This document shows positions 46,260 through 58,045 of a stretch of 64,000 bases of DNA, in pieces (position 1 is the stretch's first letter; every line of letters begins with the position of its first letter). The position numbers and the translations under genes were made by a program. Source of the DNA: Blumeriella jaapii (taxonomy: Eukaryota > Ascomycota > Leotiomycetes > Helotiales > Drepanopezizaceae); NCBI GenBank assembly GCA_009599575.1, contig VWND01000004.1:1108001-1172000 (forward strand), given 5' to 3'. The notes under the pieces are model-generated. The model did not search any database. It saw only the letters and a program-made list of their open reading frames with translations, and was not told the origin of the DNA.

Positions 46260-48640
46260 TTTATAATTTAAAATTTATCAGCTTTGTTATTTATTATTAA
46301 GCGTTTTTGATATATATTGTTTTTTATTTTATATAGTTTTCTATCGGCTAAAATATAATCGAAAGCTTGGTTTTTAAATAATTTAAACTAATAGTTTAGC
46401 ACGCTAAATAATTTAAACAAAATAATTAAATAATATGCGATTAAATAAAAATCTTCGGTTTCGTAATTATCGATCAAAAGTTTATTTTCGTCGTTAATCG
46501 GCTTATTTCGATCGTTTTCGATTAAATCCATTCGCGATATTAACCGAAATAATAACGCGAATGCTTTTTCGGCCCGAAAATTAATATTTTTTATTCGCGG
46601 TGCCAGCCGAAATAACAACGCGAATGATTTTAGCTTTATAAAATTTAGGACGCAAATAGCGAAGCAGTCGATTTCGTTAGCGATTTATTCGTCGATATTT
46701 TATTCGTTTTATTTAGCGAAATCAAATAAATAAAAGCGTTTTCGTTTCGAAAAACCGTTTGCCGCTATATTAATTATCTTTTTAATATGCTTGATTTCGA
46801 AATTTATAAATCGTATCCAGGCTATTTAATTAATAACGAATGTTTTTAACAGATTATTAGCTTTTTTATTTAATTAATCGATAAAAATTTTTACGTCCGT
46901 TTTCAAAATAAAATACACGTCGTACAATTCGCTTTTTATTTTTTTTATTACTTTAAAAGCGCCTCGATATTTTCGTTTAATGGCATCGTAGCGTATTTCC
47001 GCGAAAAATCATAAGCCGCTTTCGAATCGTAAAAAATGTCGTTTTTTATTTTCATCGATTTGTTATAATACAGCTTTTTAACCGAAAATACTAGCGTCGA
47101 TAGTCAAAATGATTTTTTTTGCGTTTGGGCTATAATCGATTCGTATAAACGATAAAGCCGATAAAAGGTCGTTTTTGAAAACTTTTATAACTTTGCTTTG
47201 TTTTTCTTTTTAAACGAAATCGATTTCTTTTTTTATCGTAGCGTAAATAAGTGCAGCTTTTTAAAAAAAGTTTTTAATTCAATTGCGATAGTAAATCATA
47301 ACGCTAATAAAAGTTTTAGCTTTTGTAATATTTTTACACTTTTTTTATTCGCAAATTTTTTTAATTTTCTTTCGTTAAAAATAGCGGCCAGCGCTATTAG
47401 TTATATAACCGACGATATTTATTTCGGATATGCAAAATTTTAATCGAAGGCCAATCGTAGCTTTAACTTTTTCGAAGCAGACTATAATCTTATCGATGTT
47501 TTAAATATATTTTATTATATAACGTCGAATTTTAAAAAAGATTTTTTTATTATTATAATATAATCTAAAGCTTTTTATTTCAACGTCGTTAACGTAAAGC
47601 AAAATAATATCGGAAATGCAAATTATAAAAATTTTATATACGATTTTTACGAATTAAACGATTAAATTAATAGCTTCTATAAGTATTTTCGTTATACGCA
47701 GCAGACCGATTAGTATTTGAATTGCCGTTATATTTCGAAATCGTAGGTTAAATACCAAATGATCGTAGCTTGAAAACAGGTCGAAAAAAAAAGCGATTAT
47801 TAATTTTGCGAATTCGTTTAAAAATTGGTCGACGTTAAATGGCACGTTAGCGTTTCGTATCGTTATTTTGTTTATTTCGACGATTGCGATAATAAATTTG
47901 TAAATGCTTTTTTTTTTTTCGTAATAATAAATTATTTGTTTTTGTATAAGCCGTGGCAAAATTCGAAAATCTTTTGCTTAATTCGTTTTTTTAGTATTTC
48001 GATTATTTTATTTTAAAAAGCTTTAGAAATTAAAAAGGTTTTTTTTTGCCAGGCTTCGTAAAACACGGTTTTAATATCGATATAAAGCGTAACGTTAAAA
48101 CTGAATTAATTTATTTCGGTGAAATCGAAAATTATAATTTTTTTTCGGTTGCGTAAAATTTCGTATAAAATCTTTTTTTTTTTTAGCAAAAGTTGGGTTC
48201 CGATTGCTAAATTATTAAATCGTTTTTTTGTAAATCGGCTGTCAAATAATAAGCTGGAAAATCGGCCGGTGATAAGTCTTTCGAATTCGTTAATAACTGG
48301 TTAAAATGGTTTTATTGCTTTATCTTTTTTAAATTAATCGTTTATTTTTCCGGAAATATTTTTATCGGATTCGCTAAGATTTACGAATCGTATTTTATTA
48401 GTTGCGCTTATAAAAAATACTGATATTAATACAAAAAGATAAGATATATAAGTCGGGTTTGTTTAATACGAAAACGAAATCTTCGAAATTGTTATTTTCG
48501 AATTGGTAGCTAAAAATATTAATATTAGCTAATTTTATTCGCGGTGCTATTTCGATTAATAACGTAAATGTTTTTGGCTAAATATTTTCTAAGTTTTATT
48601 ATAGCTTAGCGTTTGTTTTAAAACTAAAGCCGGCTATTCG
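46260..48640 (-). pseudogene. Gyp-A RT and RNase H (A3)
   Basis: The RT frame 47654-47959 contains NVDQFLNEFAKLIIAFFFDL then FSSYDHLVFNLRFRNITAIQ, the fingers and first-Asp region of a Ty3/gypsy RT. The YVDD box reads YVND at 47585-47596. RNase H (about 46640-47480) includes CFEKVKATIGLRLKFCISEI upstream and a YDVYFILKTDVKIFI-like segment near 46890-46930. The linker frame 46388-46618 carries the tandem FRLAPRIK/FRLISRM repeat. RIP stops and the Asp-to-Asn change inactivate it. Confidence 0.82.
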
Positions 48641-48719
48641 TTTTCCGATAAAACGTCGACTAAAAAGATTTTGTCGCCGGCGACGGTGATTTGGCTTTAA
48701 AAAAATCGGTTCCAGTTTT

Positions 48720-49080
48720 AAAAAAAGGCTTTTATTTGGCCGTTCTCGGTATATTTAAAATTGACGAAACTTTCCAGGATTCAAAGCATTTTAAAAATAA
48801 TAGAATAAAAGCATTTTTTTATTATTAAAAAGTTTTTATAAATAATAATACTTTTAACGTCGATTTTAATATTTCGTATAATTTTATCGAACTCAATCGT
48901 GTTTTTATTAACGGTGGTGTAAATTATTCGTTTGTCGATAATAATCGAAATATTATTAGCTTCGGCTGTTTTTTAATTTATATAATTGATTTCGGCTTTA
49001 TTATCGAATAAAACGAAAACGGTCGTATTTTTCTCAAATATTATTTTTATTTTTAGCGCTTTTATAGCCGTGTAAAGGCA
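48720..49080 (-). pseudogene. Gyp-A aspartic protease (A3)
   Basis: The minus strand reads TTVFVLFDNKAEINY near 48985-49035, which aligns to a DSGAEVN-type active site (D-N-K from D-S-G). The FKM.W-ILESFVNFKYTENGQ segment near 48730-48800 corresponds to the ILGMPW flap end. Retroviral-type proteases mature the polyprotein. The A2 copy at 52240-52640 is slightly better kept. Confidence 0.72.
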
Positions 49081-49879
49081 GTTTCGTCGTTTTAACTTTT
49101 GAGTTTTTATAGCGAAAACCAAAAGGCTGATTTTTTCCGAGGATTTTTTCTTATCGGCTAAATTAATTGCGATATTATAAATTTTTTTCTAATTTTTTTT
49201 TAATTTAAAATCGTTTTTTTTTCGAGTGATTTTAATTTTTTCGTTTTTTTTTTTAATACAGGAATTTGTTTATTAATAATTTTATCGAATTTTTTTTTTG
49301 TGCTAAATAAATCGCTGAATTTTAATTTAATTTTTTATTTTATAATTTTTTTTAATAGCTTCGTCGACGGCTTCGAAGCTGATGTATTTATCGATTTATT
49401 TTTCGCTTCGCATTAATAATAAGCGTTTAAAAGCTGGTATTTTCTAAATAATTTAAATCGGAATATCGGTGTCGATATTTTTTATATCGTCGTTAATTTT
49501 TTTTGTTATAAGCGTTTTTCTGATAGTTTTATCGGTTTTTTTTCGAATTTCAAAATTTTTCTTTTTTTCGATTTTAACGTTTTTTTTTATATTAATTAGT
49601 TTGGCGAATAAAACAGAAGCATTTTGCTTTTTTATAATTCGCTGGCTTAATTATGCAGTTATAATATTTGCAAATGCGATACTTGCATTAGTAATATATA
49701 TATTTGTTTTTTATTTATATATTTGGACTTTATTTACGCTTGGGATAAAAGTTTTCTTTTTAATTAATACGCTTTTTAGATTTTTTTTTTTTTTATTAAT
49801 AAAAATCGTTTTTGCATTTTTTTTGTTTTTTAAGCAATCGTTCCATTTCGTACCTTTTATTTTTAAGCGAATAATATTT

Positions 49880-51180
49880 AATCAGCTTTGGTTTTCAGTT
49901 TTGTTAAAAGGGCTTATTTCTGCTTTCGTCGGTCCGAAGCAGATCGTTCCGTATTTGTTAATATAACAGATATTATTGTTTATACAAAAATTAAACGTTT
50001 TGCATTTTGAGCGAATATAAGGTTTTTCGCAATAAATTTTTTTATTATTACAAAATTTATATTTAAAACTACGGAATTTGTTTTAATAATTATTTTTATT
50101 ATTTTAATAGCCGCGATTTTGGTTTTCGCGTTGGTTTTCTTTTTTTTTTTAATAATCGTTATTGTAATTAATATTTCGCTGATTTTAATCGCTAATACGG
50201 AAAAATTGCTATTAGGCAGCTATTATTTTTACGATGGCTTGGCGAAGTTGATCGCTTCGGGCATTTTAAAAGGAATAATTATTATAAAGCTTATTTTAAT
50301 CGTTTTTATTATCCGAATTAATATAAAAAAGTTTTTTCTGCTGCTGTATAAAACCTTCGATTTTGTTTTAAAATTTTTAAATTTTAATATCGGTAAATTT
50401 TAATACGAAAGTTTCGATATTTTTATTAAGCTTTTCCAAGCTAATAAATTTTGCAAAACGATTAAATAATATAATAACTGATTGTTTTTTAGCGATTTCG
50501 GTAATTTTTAATAGCTAGGCATATTTTTGTATCAAAGCTTTTACGTTTTTCTTATAAATGGAAAAGAGAGATTTTTTTTAATTTATAGCTTTAATAATGC
50601 GTTCGCTTTGGTTTTGCTTAAAAACGAATTTCATAAATTTAAAATATTAATCGAAAGTTTCAGGATTTTGTTTATTAATTTTAAAATGCTTAATAGTTTT
50701 GTTGCGAATGCTAATTGAAAAGCTAAATAAAAACAATCTTTTTTGCTTAATCTCGCTTAAAACCTTTTTATTAACGAAAACGTTAAAAACTTTCGTATAA
50801 ATACGATAATAAACTTTAAGTTTGGTTTAGCGAATTATTATAATAAATTGTTTAAAAAAAGCGATAGTATCGCGAATTTGCTAACGATCGTGGTTTCGGA
50901 ATTCCGATTTTAAAGCTTTAACTAACTTACGCTAGTTTCGAGCCTTAATAGCTTTCTATTTATTTATCGATTTAATAATATTTTTAATAATTAAATTATA
51001 ATAACGAAAAAGTTTATCGAACATTTTAATCTTAAAAACTCCGAAATTCTTACAGGTTTTTTTATATTTCTCGATAAAATCGGTAATATTGGCGCTATTA
51101 AATAAAAATGCATTAAAAAAGCCAAAAAGAGGCATGCGGCCTCGCATAAGAAAACGAAAAGCGTCGTTGTTTATAATATT
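49880..51180 (-). pseudogene. Gyp-A gag (A3)
   Basis: It starts with MRGRMPLFGFFNAFLFNSAN in frame 50956-51147, then KYKKTCKNFGVFKIKMFDKL, a typical Gag capsid opening. A long broken frame continues with RDTIAFFKQFIIIR-like and NIRNKTIKYFKINKQNLETF segments. Near 49900-50030 there is a Cys-rich array (CEKPYIRSKCKTFNFC, then CYINKYGTICFG), an atypical nucleocapsid-like zinc-binding region rather than a CX2CX4HX4C knuckle. The strongly hydrophobic plus-strand frames here are antisense shadows. Confidence 0.68.
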
Positions 51181-51902
51181 AATAAAAGTGTTGGCGGGAT
51201 TTAAATTAAATAAATAAGTGTTTTTTGAAATTGCAGGTTAAAAGTTTTTAATATAAAAAAAATCGTTTTTAATAAAAGAGCTATTAAAAAGATTTTTGTA
51301 TTTTTTAAAAAATTAAATAAAATAAAATTGCGTTTAAACATTTAAGTAATATATTATAAAATTTGTTTTTTAATAGGTTAATCGGATTAATATAATATTA
51401 TTATATAATTTACGGCCTCGATATTCCGTGGTTCAAGCCAATGCACGTACAGCCATCTTTTTACTACTTTTAATAAAAAGCCGCAAATTGTAATTATTAT
51501 AATTATAAAGCGTAAAATCAGAAGGTTGAGTTTTCGCCAGGCGTTTAATCAAAAAAATTTTAATTCAAAAAGGCCGAGCGCAGCGGTCGAAGCGTACGAA
51601 CTAATATTCGATTTATTATTCTTAAATAAAAAAGCGATTTTCGAGCTTTAAACTTCGCACGATTTAAAATTGCCTAACCGTAATTTCAAACGTTTCTAAA
51701 ATATATTACACTTTTGTAATTTAATAATTATGCGCAAAATAAAAAAAGCTATTAAAAGTCTTTTATATAATACAACTGCGAACAATACCATATAAAAGAT
51801 TTTTCAAGCCGTAATGGCGAAATATCAAAATCGATCTTAACTGCGAATTTAAAAAATACATCGGCGAATATATAAAAACGAAACACCGAAGTTTGAATTT
51901 TT
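51180..51902. other. Gyp-A 5' leader (A3)
   Basis: About 700 bp between LTR and gag, homologous to 54720-55446 in A2. It holds a GC-rich island AGGCCGAGCGCAGCGGTCGA (about 51570-51600) that is spared in both copies. No convincing gene. Confidence 0.55.
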
Positions 51903-51917
51903 GCGTAAATTACCAAA
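51903..51917 (-). other. Candidate Gyp-A primer-binding site
   Basis: The minus strand directly after the 5' LTR reads TTTGGTAATTTACGC, with TGG (complement of tRNA CCA) two bases from the LTR. The same sequence is at 55447-55461. I cannot match it to a specific tRNA. Confidence 0.3.
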
Positions 51918-52183
51918 TGTAAAAATAAATAAAAAAACCAAATTGATACGGCTATATATCGATAAGTAAAGTAATTTAGAAAATCCTTAGAAAAAACTGA
52001 AAAAAAAAAAAATAAATAAATAAAAGTATAAATTAAATTGCGTGCTTATGGTATTATCTAAGAAGATGCTTTGCTTTTATACCTGTTAAAGGTAGTCAGT
52101 GGCAGAGGATTTCGAAGAGGTCTATGCCTCGACTATAGCTAAAACTACCAACTCCCATCAATACAAGGTATCACCGTTTTACA
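51918..52183 (-). repeat. Gyp-A A3 5' LTR (right)
   Basis: It starts TGTAAAAATAAATAAA and ends ATCACCGTTTTACA. It is a direct repeat of 34538-34804. The minus-strand TATAAAAG promoter box is at 52074-52081. It is followed by (A)TTCG and the rest of A2. Confidence 0.92.
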
Positions 52184-52239
52184 TTCGTTTTTCGATAAAA
52201 CGTCGATTAAAAAAACCTTATCGTCGGCGACGGTGATAT

Positions 52240-52880
52240 AATTTTAAAAAAATCGGTTTTAATTTTAAAAAAAAGTTTTTATTTGGCCGTTTTCGGTGTA
52301 TTTGAAATTGACGAGATTTTCCAAAATCCAAGGCATTTTAAAAATAATAAAATAAAAGCATTTTTTTATTATTAAAAAGTTTTTATAAATAATAATACTT
52401 TTAACGTCGATTTTAATATTTCGTACAATTTTATTAAATTTAATCGTATTTTTATTAACGATAATATAAATTATTCGCTTATCGGTAATAATCGAAATAT
52501 TATTAGCTTCGGCTGTTTTCTGGTTTATGCAATTAACTTCGGCTTTATTATCGAATAAAACGAGAACGGTTGTACTTTTCTTAAGTATAATTTTTATTTT
52601 TGACGCTTTTATAACCGTATAAAGCAGTTTCGTCGTTTTAACTTTTGGGTTTTTATAACAAAAGTCAAAAAGCTGATTTTTTCCGAAAATTTCTTTTTAT
52701 CGGCTAAATTAACCGCGATATTATAAATTTTCTTTTGATTTTTTTTCAGTTTAAAATCGTTTTTTTTTCGAATAATCTTAATCTTTTCGTTTCTTTTTAA
52801 TATAAGAATTTCATTATTAATAATTTTGTCGAATTTTTTTTTTATATTAAATAAATCGCTAAATTTCAATTTAATTTTTT
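52240..52880 (-). pseudogene. Gyp-A protease and gag-protease linker (A2)
   Basis: The frame 52609-52869 encodes a Lys-rich linker (FKLKKNQKKIYNIAVNLADK). Next come KAEVNCINQKTAEAN near 52510-52555 within a TTVLVLFDNKAEV active-site segment, then KMPWILENLVNFKYTENGQ near 52275-52340. This is a Ty3/gypsy aspartic protease with DSG turned to DNK by G-to-A and one further change. Not functional. Confidence 0.75.
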
Positions 52881-53399
52881 ATTTTATAATTTTTTTAATA
52901 GTTTCGTCGACGGCTTCGAAATTAATATATTTGTCGATTTATTTTTCGCTTCGTATTAATAATAGGCGTTTAAAAGCTGGTACTTTTTAAATAATTTGAA
53001 TCGGAATATCGGTGTCGATATTTTTTATATCGTCGTTAATTTCTTTTATTATAAACGTTTTTTTGATAGTTTTATCGGTTTTTTTTCGAATTCCAAAATC
53101 TTTTTTTTTTCGATTCTAACGTTTTTTTTATACTAATTAATTTGACGAATAAAACAAAAGCATTTTGCTTTTTTATAATTCGCTGGCTTGATTATGCAGC
53201 TATAATATCTGCAGATACGATAACTATATTAATAATATATATATTTATTTTTTATTTATATATTTGAATTTCATTTACATTTAAAATAAAGGTTTTTTTT
53301 TTGATTAATACGCTTTCGGAAATATTTTCTTTTTTATTAATAAAAATCGTTTTCGCATTTTTTTTGTTTTCTAAGCAATCGTTCTATTTTGTACTTTTT

Positions 53400-54720
53400 A
53401 TATTTAAGCGAATAATATTTAATCAGTTCTGATTTTCAGTTTTGTTAAAAAAGCTTATTTCTGCTTTCACCGGTCCGAAGCAAATCGCTCCGTATTTATT
53501 AATATAACAAATATTATTATTTATACAAAAATTAAATGCTTTGCATTTTAAGCGAATATAAGATTTTTCGCAGTAAATTTTTTTATTATTATAAATTCCG
53601 TATTTAAAGCTACGGAATCTGTTTTAATAATTATTTTTATTATTTTAATAGCCGCGATTTTGGTTTCCGCGTTGAAATTTTTTTTTTTAATAATCGTTAT
53701 TATAGTTAATATTTCGCTGATTTTAATCGCTAGCACGAAGAAATTGCTATTAAGCAGCTATTATTTTTACGATAGCTTGGCGAAGCTGATCGCTTCGCGT
53801 ATTTTAAAAAAAGTAATTATTGTAAAAACTATTTTAATCGTTTTTATTATCCGAGTTAACGTAAGAAAGTTTTTTTTGCCGTTGCATAAGACTTTCGATT
53901 TTATTTTAAAATTTTTAAATCTTAATATCGGTAAATTTTAATACGAAAGTTTCGATATTTTTATTAAGCTTTTCCAAGCCAATAAATTTTGCAGAACGAT
54001 TAAATAATATAACAACTGATTGTTTTTTAGCGATTTCGGTAACTTTTAGTAGCTGGGCATATTTTTATACTAAAGCTTCTACGTTTTTTTTGTAAATAGG
54101 AAAAGGAGATTTCTTTTGATTTATGGCTTCGATATTACGTTCGTTTTAATTTTATTTAAAAACGAATTTTATAAATTTAAAATATTAATCGAAAGTTTCA
54201 AGGTTTTGTTTATTAATTTTAAAATACTTAATAGTCTTATTGCGAATATTGGTTAAAAGGCCAAATAAAAACAATTTTTCTTGCTTAATCTCGCTTAAAA
54301 TCTTTTTATTAACGAAAACGTTAGAAACTTTCGTATAAATACGATAATAGGTTTTAAGTTTTTTGGCTTGGCGGATTATTATAAAAAATTGTTTAAAAAA
54401 AGCGATAGTATCGCGAATTTGCTAGCGATCGTAATTTCGAAACTCCGATTTCAAAACTTTAATTAGCTTACGCCAGTTTCGAGCTTTAATAGCCTTCCAT
54501 TTATTTATCGATTTAATAATATTTTTAATAATTGGGTTATAATAGCGAAGAAGTTTATCGAACATTTTAGTTTTAAAAATTCCGAAATCTTTACAGATTT
54601 TTTTATATTTTTCGATAAAATCGGTAACGTTGGCGCCATTAAATAAAAGCGCACCAGAAAAGCCAAAAAAAAAGCATGCGGCCTCGTATAAAAAAACGAA
54701 AAGCGTCGTTATTCATAATA
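53400..54720 (-). pseudogene. Gyp-A gag (A2)
   Basis: It is homologous to A3 gag and shares the Cys-rich array near 53440-53570, the RSAKFIGLEKLNKNIETF segment near 53940-53995 and the capsid-like N-terminus near 54520-54710. It is more fragmented than in A3. Plus-strand frames here (53660-53941) are antisense. Confidence 0.62.
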
Positions 54721-55446
54721 TTAATAAAAATGTTGGTAAGGTTTAAATTAAATAAATAAGTGTTTTTTGAAATTGCAAATTAAAAGTTTTTAATATAAAA
54801 AAAATCGTTTTTAATAAAGGAGCTATTAAAAAGGTTTTTGTGTTTTTTAAAAAAGTTGAATAAAATAAAATTGCGTCTAAATATTTGAATAATATATTAA
54901 AAAACTTGTTTTTTAATAGGTTAATTAAATTAGTATAATATTGTTATATAATTTACGGTTTCGATGTTCCGTGGCTCAGGCCAATGTACGTACAGCCATT
55001 TTCTTATTATTTTTAATAAAAAGCCGCAAATTATAATTGCTATAATTACAAAGCGTAAAATCAAAAGATTGAGTTTTCGCCAGGCGTTTAATCAAAAGAG
55101 ATTTAATTCAGAAAGGCCGAGCGCAGCGGTCGAAGCGTACGAACCAATATTCGATTTGTTATTTTTAAATAAAAGAGCGATTTTCGAGCTTTGAATTTCG
55201 CACGGTTCAGGATTGCCTGACCGTAATTTCAAACGTTTTTAAAATATATTACTTTTTTGTAGTTTAATAATTGTACGTAAAATAGAAAAAGCTATTAAAA
55301 ATCTTTTATATAATGCAGCTGCGAATAGTATTATATAAAAGGTTTTTTAAGCCGTAGTAGCGAAATATCGAAATCGATTTTAACTGCGAATTTAAGAAAT
55401 GCATCGGCGAATGTATAAAAACGAAATACCGAAGTTTTAAATTTTT
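54720..55446. other. Gyp-A 5' leader (A2)
   Basis: Leader between gag and LTR. A plus-strand frame at 54964-55194 crosses the conserved GC island but is antisense to the element and I do not regard it as a gene. Confidence 0.5.
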
Positions 55447-55461
55447 GCGTAAATTACCAAA

Positions 55462-55728
55462 TGTAAAAGTAGATAGGAAAACCAGATTGATACGGCCATA
55501 TATCGGTGGGTAAAATAATCTAGGTAATTTCTAGAAAAGATTGAAGAAAGAAAAAGAAAAATAAGTAAAGATATGAATTAGACTGCGTGCCTATGATATT
55601 ATCTAAGGAGGTGCTTTGCTTTTATATCTGTTGAAAGTAGTCAATGGCAGAGGGTCTCGGAGGGGTCCATGCCTCAATCATAGCTAAAACTACCAACTCC
55701 CATTAATACAGAGTATCACCGTTTTACA
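55462..55728 (-). repeat. Gyp-A A2 5' LTR (right)
   Basis: It starts TGTAAAAGTAGATAGG and ends CACCGTTTTACA. It is the best preserved Gyp-A LTR (GGCAGAGGGTCTCGGAGGGG survives). The TATAAAAG box on the minus strand is at 55619-55626. Its partner 3' LTR, expected left of 9644, is deleted. Confidence 0.92.
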
Positions 55729-57181
55729 TTAAAAAGCGATTCGCGTATAAAATTCGTTTAGCCAATTAACTTTGTTTTTTTCAACGAACGGCGGTAAACC
55801 AATTTTTAAAAGTCGTTGTACGCGCTTATTCTAAATATAGCTTTTTTCGTAAACGCTTTAGTATTTTATCGCGGAAAGCGTTTCGAAACTGTTTATTAAT
55901 TCGTATTTAAACGTTCGCCGCGAAAATGAAAAATCGCAGGTAAAAGCGTTAAAAATCGTCGTGCGTATTTATTGCAAGCATTTTAAACTCGTTTTTCGCT
56001 TTTTAAACGTTTAAAAAGTCGGCCAAAAAATCGGCGACTTTTTTAATTAAATTTTCGAAAAGTATAAGGTCGGAACGGTCTAAAATACGCGAAGTGAAAA
56101 ACTCCTTTGCTACGCTTTCGGTCTGATCGAATATATAATTTTTACGAAATCGATCGCCAGCGAAATAATCGTCGTAAAATTCGAAGTTATCGAAAACTTT
56201 AATTTTTTAATAGCGTGCTTTGTAATTTTTATTATTATTTAGTTTAAATTTAAAATTCGAAACGCGTTTTATACAAATTAGTCGAAAGTCAGCAGATAAA
56301 TAAGAATTATAGCGTTTAAAAAGCGCGCTAAGGTTTGGCCGTTATAAAGAAATCCAAAAAGAATTCGCGAAAAGCGTAAAAATTAATTTGCAACGTCTGT
56401 TAATTAAAATAAAACGTTGCGAAAAAAAGCAGCAAATTCGCGATTAGCAAAAGTACGTTCGATAAATTTTATCAAACGCTTTAATTAAAAGATCTGTCGC
56501 AATCGTATAATTTTTAGAAATTGTCGTTCGCGCTTTTGCGCTTTTTTTAATTGATTTTGCAAAAGTTTCAATTGAACGCTTTCAGCGCTAAGCTGCAAAA
56601 AAAAAATAACAAGCGAAATGATTAGCGCTTTGCCTTTTTTTTTGTTTTTTTTTTCTCGGAAAAAAAACTGTTTTTCAGAAAAAAAAGCTTTTAGAAAAAG
56701 CTGTTTTTCGCTGATTAAAAAAAAGATTAAGATATAATAGCAAAAGCTGAAAAGCTTTGCTAAAGGAAAAATCGTTAAACAAAAATCATTTTTCGCGAAA
56801 TGCGAAAATAAATTTTTTTACGACCGGTCGATTATTTTGGTATAACTCGTAAAGAATTCGAAAAAAAAGATAGTTTACGCCGTCGCTAGCGTAGAAAAAG
56901 AGTTGTTAATAATATAACGATTTAATTAATCGAAAGGCTAAAAAATCAATCAACTGATCGCCGTATTTATATAATATAAAAAACGAGCCTTTGGTTTTGT
57001 AATAAAAATATTCACTTAGAATTAACAATTGCAAAAGACAAAAGTTGCTAAAAAAAAAGGGCCTTATATATATAAATAGTTTTCACAGTTAATAGGGAGA
57101 TCCATCAGGAGACCAGGAAGCTTGCAGCTACACGTAGTTGGTGGGATGACACGAGAGGTGGCAAAAAAGTGAATCGTCACA
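55729..57181 (-). mobile_element. Chr-B fragment B5 (gag 5' part and 5' LTR)
   Basis: It matches B3 at about 18785-20236. It begins inside gag, directly against the A2 LTR, and ends with a complete LTR at 57181 (ATCGTCACA), followed by GTTCG of Gyp-C C2. The gag islands (ARFLNAIIS-like near 56310) are degenerate. It is most simply the 5' half of the same Chr-B whose 3' half is B1, split by A2. Confidence 0.85.
56913..57181 (-). repeat. Chr-B B5 5' LTR
   Basis: A 269-bp LTR from TATAACGAT to ATCGTCACA. The outer right end is well preserved (CACGTAGTTGGTGGGATGAC). The partner LTR is not found to the left of B1. Confidence 0.92.
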
Positions 57182-57781
57182 GTTCGTATCCGATTTTTTT
57201 TTTTTTTATTTTATCGTCGAAAGCTAAAATATAAGCGTTAATTTTCTTTTGATTAATATAAAATATTATCTTTTTATCCTGGCGGAAATTTCGCTTTGCA
57301 CGCCGAATAAAAAATTAAACTTTTTTAATATTTTTCCTTCGATATATTAGAAAATCTTTTATTTTTAATATTTTTCGGCTCGAATTCGCTGTGTTTTCTA
57401 TAAAAAATATAATATATTCGTAAAAAAAATGCTAAATCGTTTTTAATAAATATTATTATCGTAATACTTCGAAGATATTTTATAATAATCGTCGGCTTGG
57501 GTTTTTTTTTTTTTTTTTTTAATTAAAACGGTATTAAAAAATATAAAAACCTTTTTTTCGATATTTTCGAAAGCGTTAAGTTTTTATTAAAATTGTTTAA
57601 TTTTTTTTCGAAATTCGTTTCGGCGTTTTCTGGCTTTTTCGAATCTTTTGATTATTTCGTAAATCTTTTTTTTTATTTTTTTCTGTTTTATTTTAGCTCG
57701 TATTTTTTTTACTTTTTTACGTTTATCGTTTTTTTTTTGTTCGGCGCGGATTCGTTTATTAATTAAATAAATTAAAGTTTC
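57182..57781 (-). mobile_element. Gyp-C copy C2, left segment (gag N-terminal part)
   Basis: It is colinear with C1 at 24390-24988. The minus strand codes for the Lys/Asn-rich gag N-terminus with stops. Its left edge is the insertion point of the B1/B5 element, and everything 3' of this (gag C-terminus and pol) is missing from the window. B6 is inserted at its right edge with GTTTC duplicated (57777-57781, 61809-61813). Confidence 0.85.
57777..57781. repeat. Target-site duplication of B6 (GTTTC)
   Basis: GTTTC precedes TGTGACGAT of B6 and recurs at 61809-61813 after GTCACA. C1 has the uninterrupted site near 24984 (AATCTCGGT, RIP-shifted). Confidence 0.9.
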
Positions 57782-58045
57782 TGTGACGATCTAATCAGTC
57801 GGAGGGCTGGGAAATCAGTCAACTGGTCGCCGAGTTCATATGATATAAGAAACGAGCCTTTGGTTCTGTAACAAAAATATTCACTTAAAATCAACAATTG
57901 CAAAAGGCAGAGATTGCTAAAAGAAAAGAGCTTTATATATATAATAATTTCTACAGTTGATAGAAGATCCATCAGAAGACTAGGAAATTTGCAATTATAC
58001 GTAATTGCTAAGATAATACAAGGGGCAAACAAATGAATCGTTATA
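57782..58045 (-). repeat. Chr-B B6 3' LTR (left)
   Basis: It is a direct repeat of 61545-61808. It starts TGTGACGATCTAATCAGTCG and ends CGTTATA. Confidence 0.93.

Larger units (their letters stand above)
34538..52183 (-). mobile_element. Gyp-A copy A3, complete Ty3/gypsy element nested in A2
   Basis: It is bounded by LTRs 34538-34804 and 51918-52183 and carries LINE D1 inside. Without D1 it is about 11.3 kb, long for a fungal Ty3/gypsy element. On the minus strand: 5' LTR, leader, gag, protease, RT, RNase H, integrase, spacer, extra ORF, 3' LTR. It is inserted into the protease-RT region of another Gyp-A (A2). Because of this self-nesting, the gag-protease segment appears twice, at 48642-51917 (A3) and 52184-55461 (A2). 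Confidence 0.88.
52184..55728 (-). mobile_element. Gyp-A copy A2, segment 5 (protease, gag, leader, 5' LTR)
   Basis: It continues A2 after A3 and is colinear with A3 at 48642-52183. Protease and gag are on the minus strand, ending in the A2 5' LTR (55462-55728). Beyond it lies Chr-B fragment B5, so A2 was inserted in a Chr-B element. Confidence 0.88.

Noticed and set aside
49469..49966. 165-codon plus-strand frame, very hydrophobic, looks like a multi-pass membrane protein
   Set aside because: It is antisense to the Lys/Asn-rich Gag of Gyp-A; the Phe/Ile/Leu content comes from AT-rich antisense DNA, and the homologous strand in A2 (53050-53520) is not open.
50119..50403. Plus-strand frame conserved at 53660-53941, which could suggest a real gene
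   Set aside because: Both lie antisense to gag at the same element position; conservation is inherited from the shared element, and the minus strand carries the Gag-like residues.
48642..55461. Tandem duplication of a 3.3-kb unknown element with its own LTRs
   Set aside because: Target duplication and colinearity with A2 show it is the gag-protease part of two nested Gyp-A copies.
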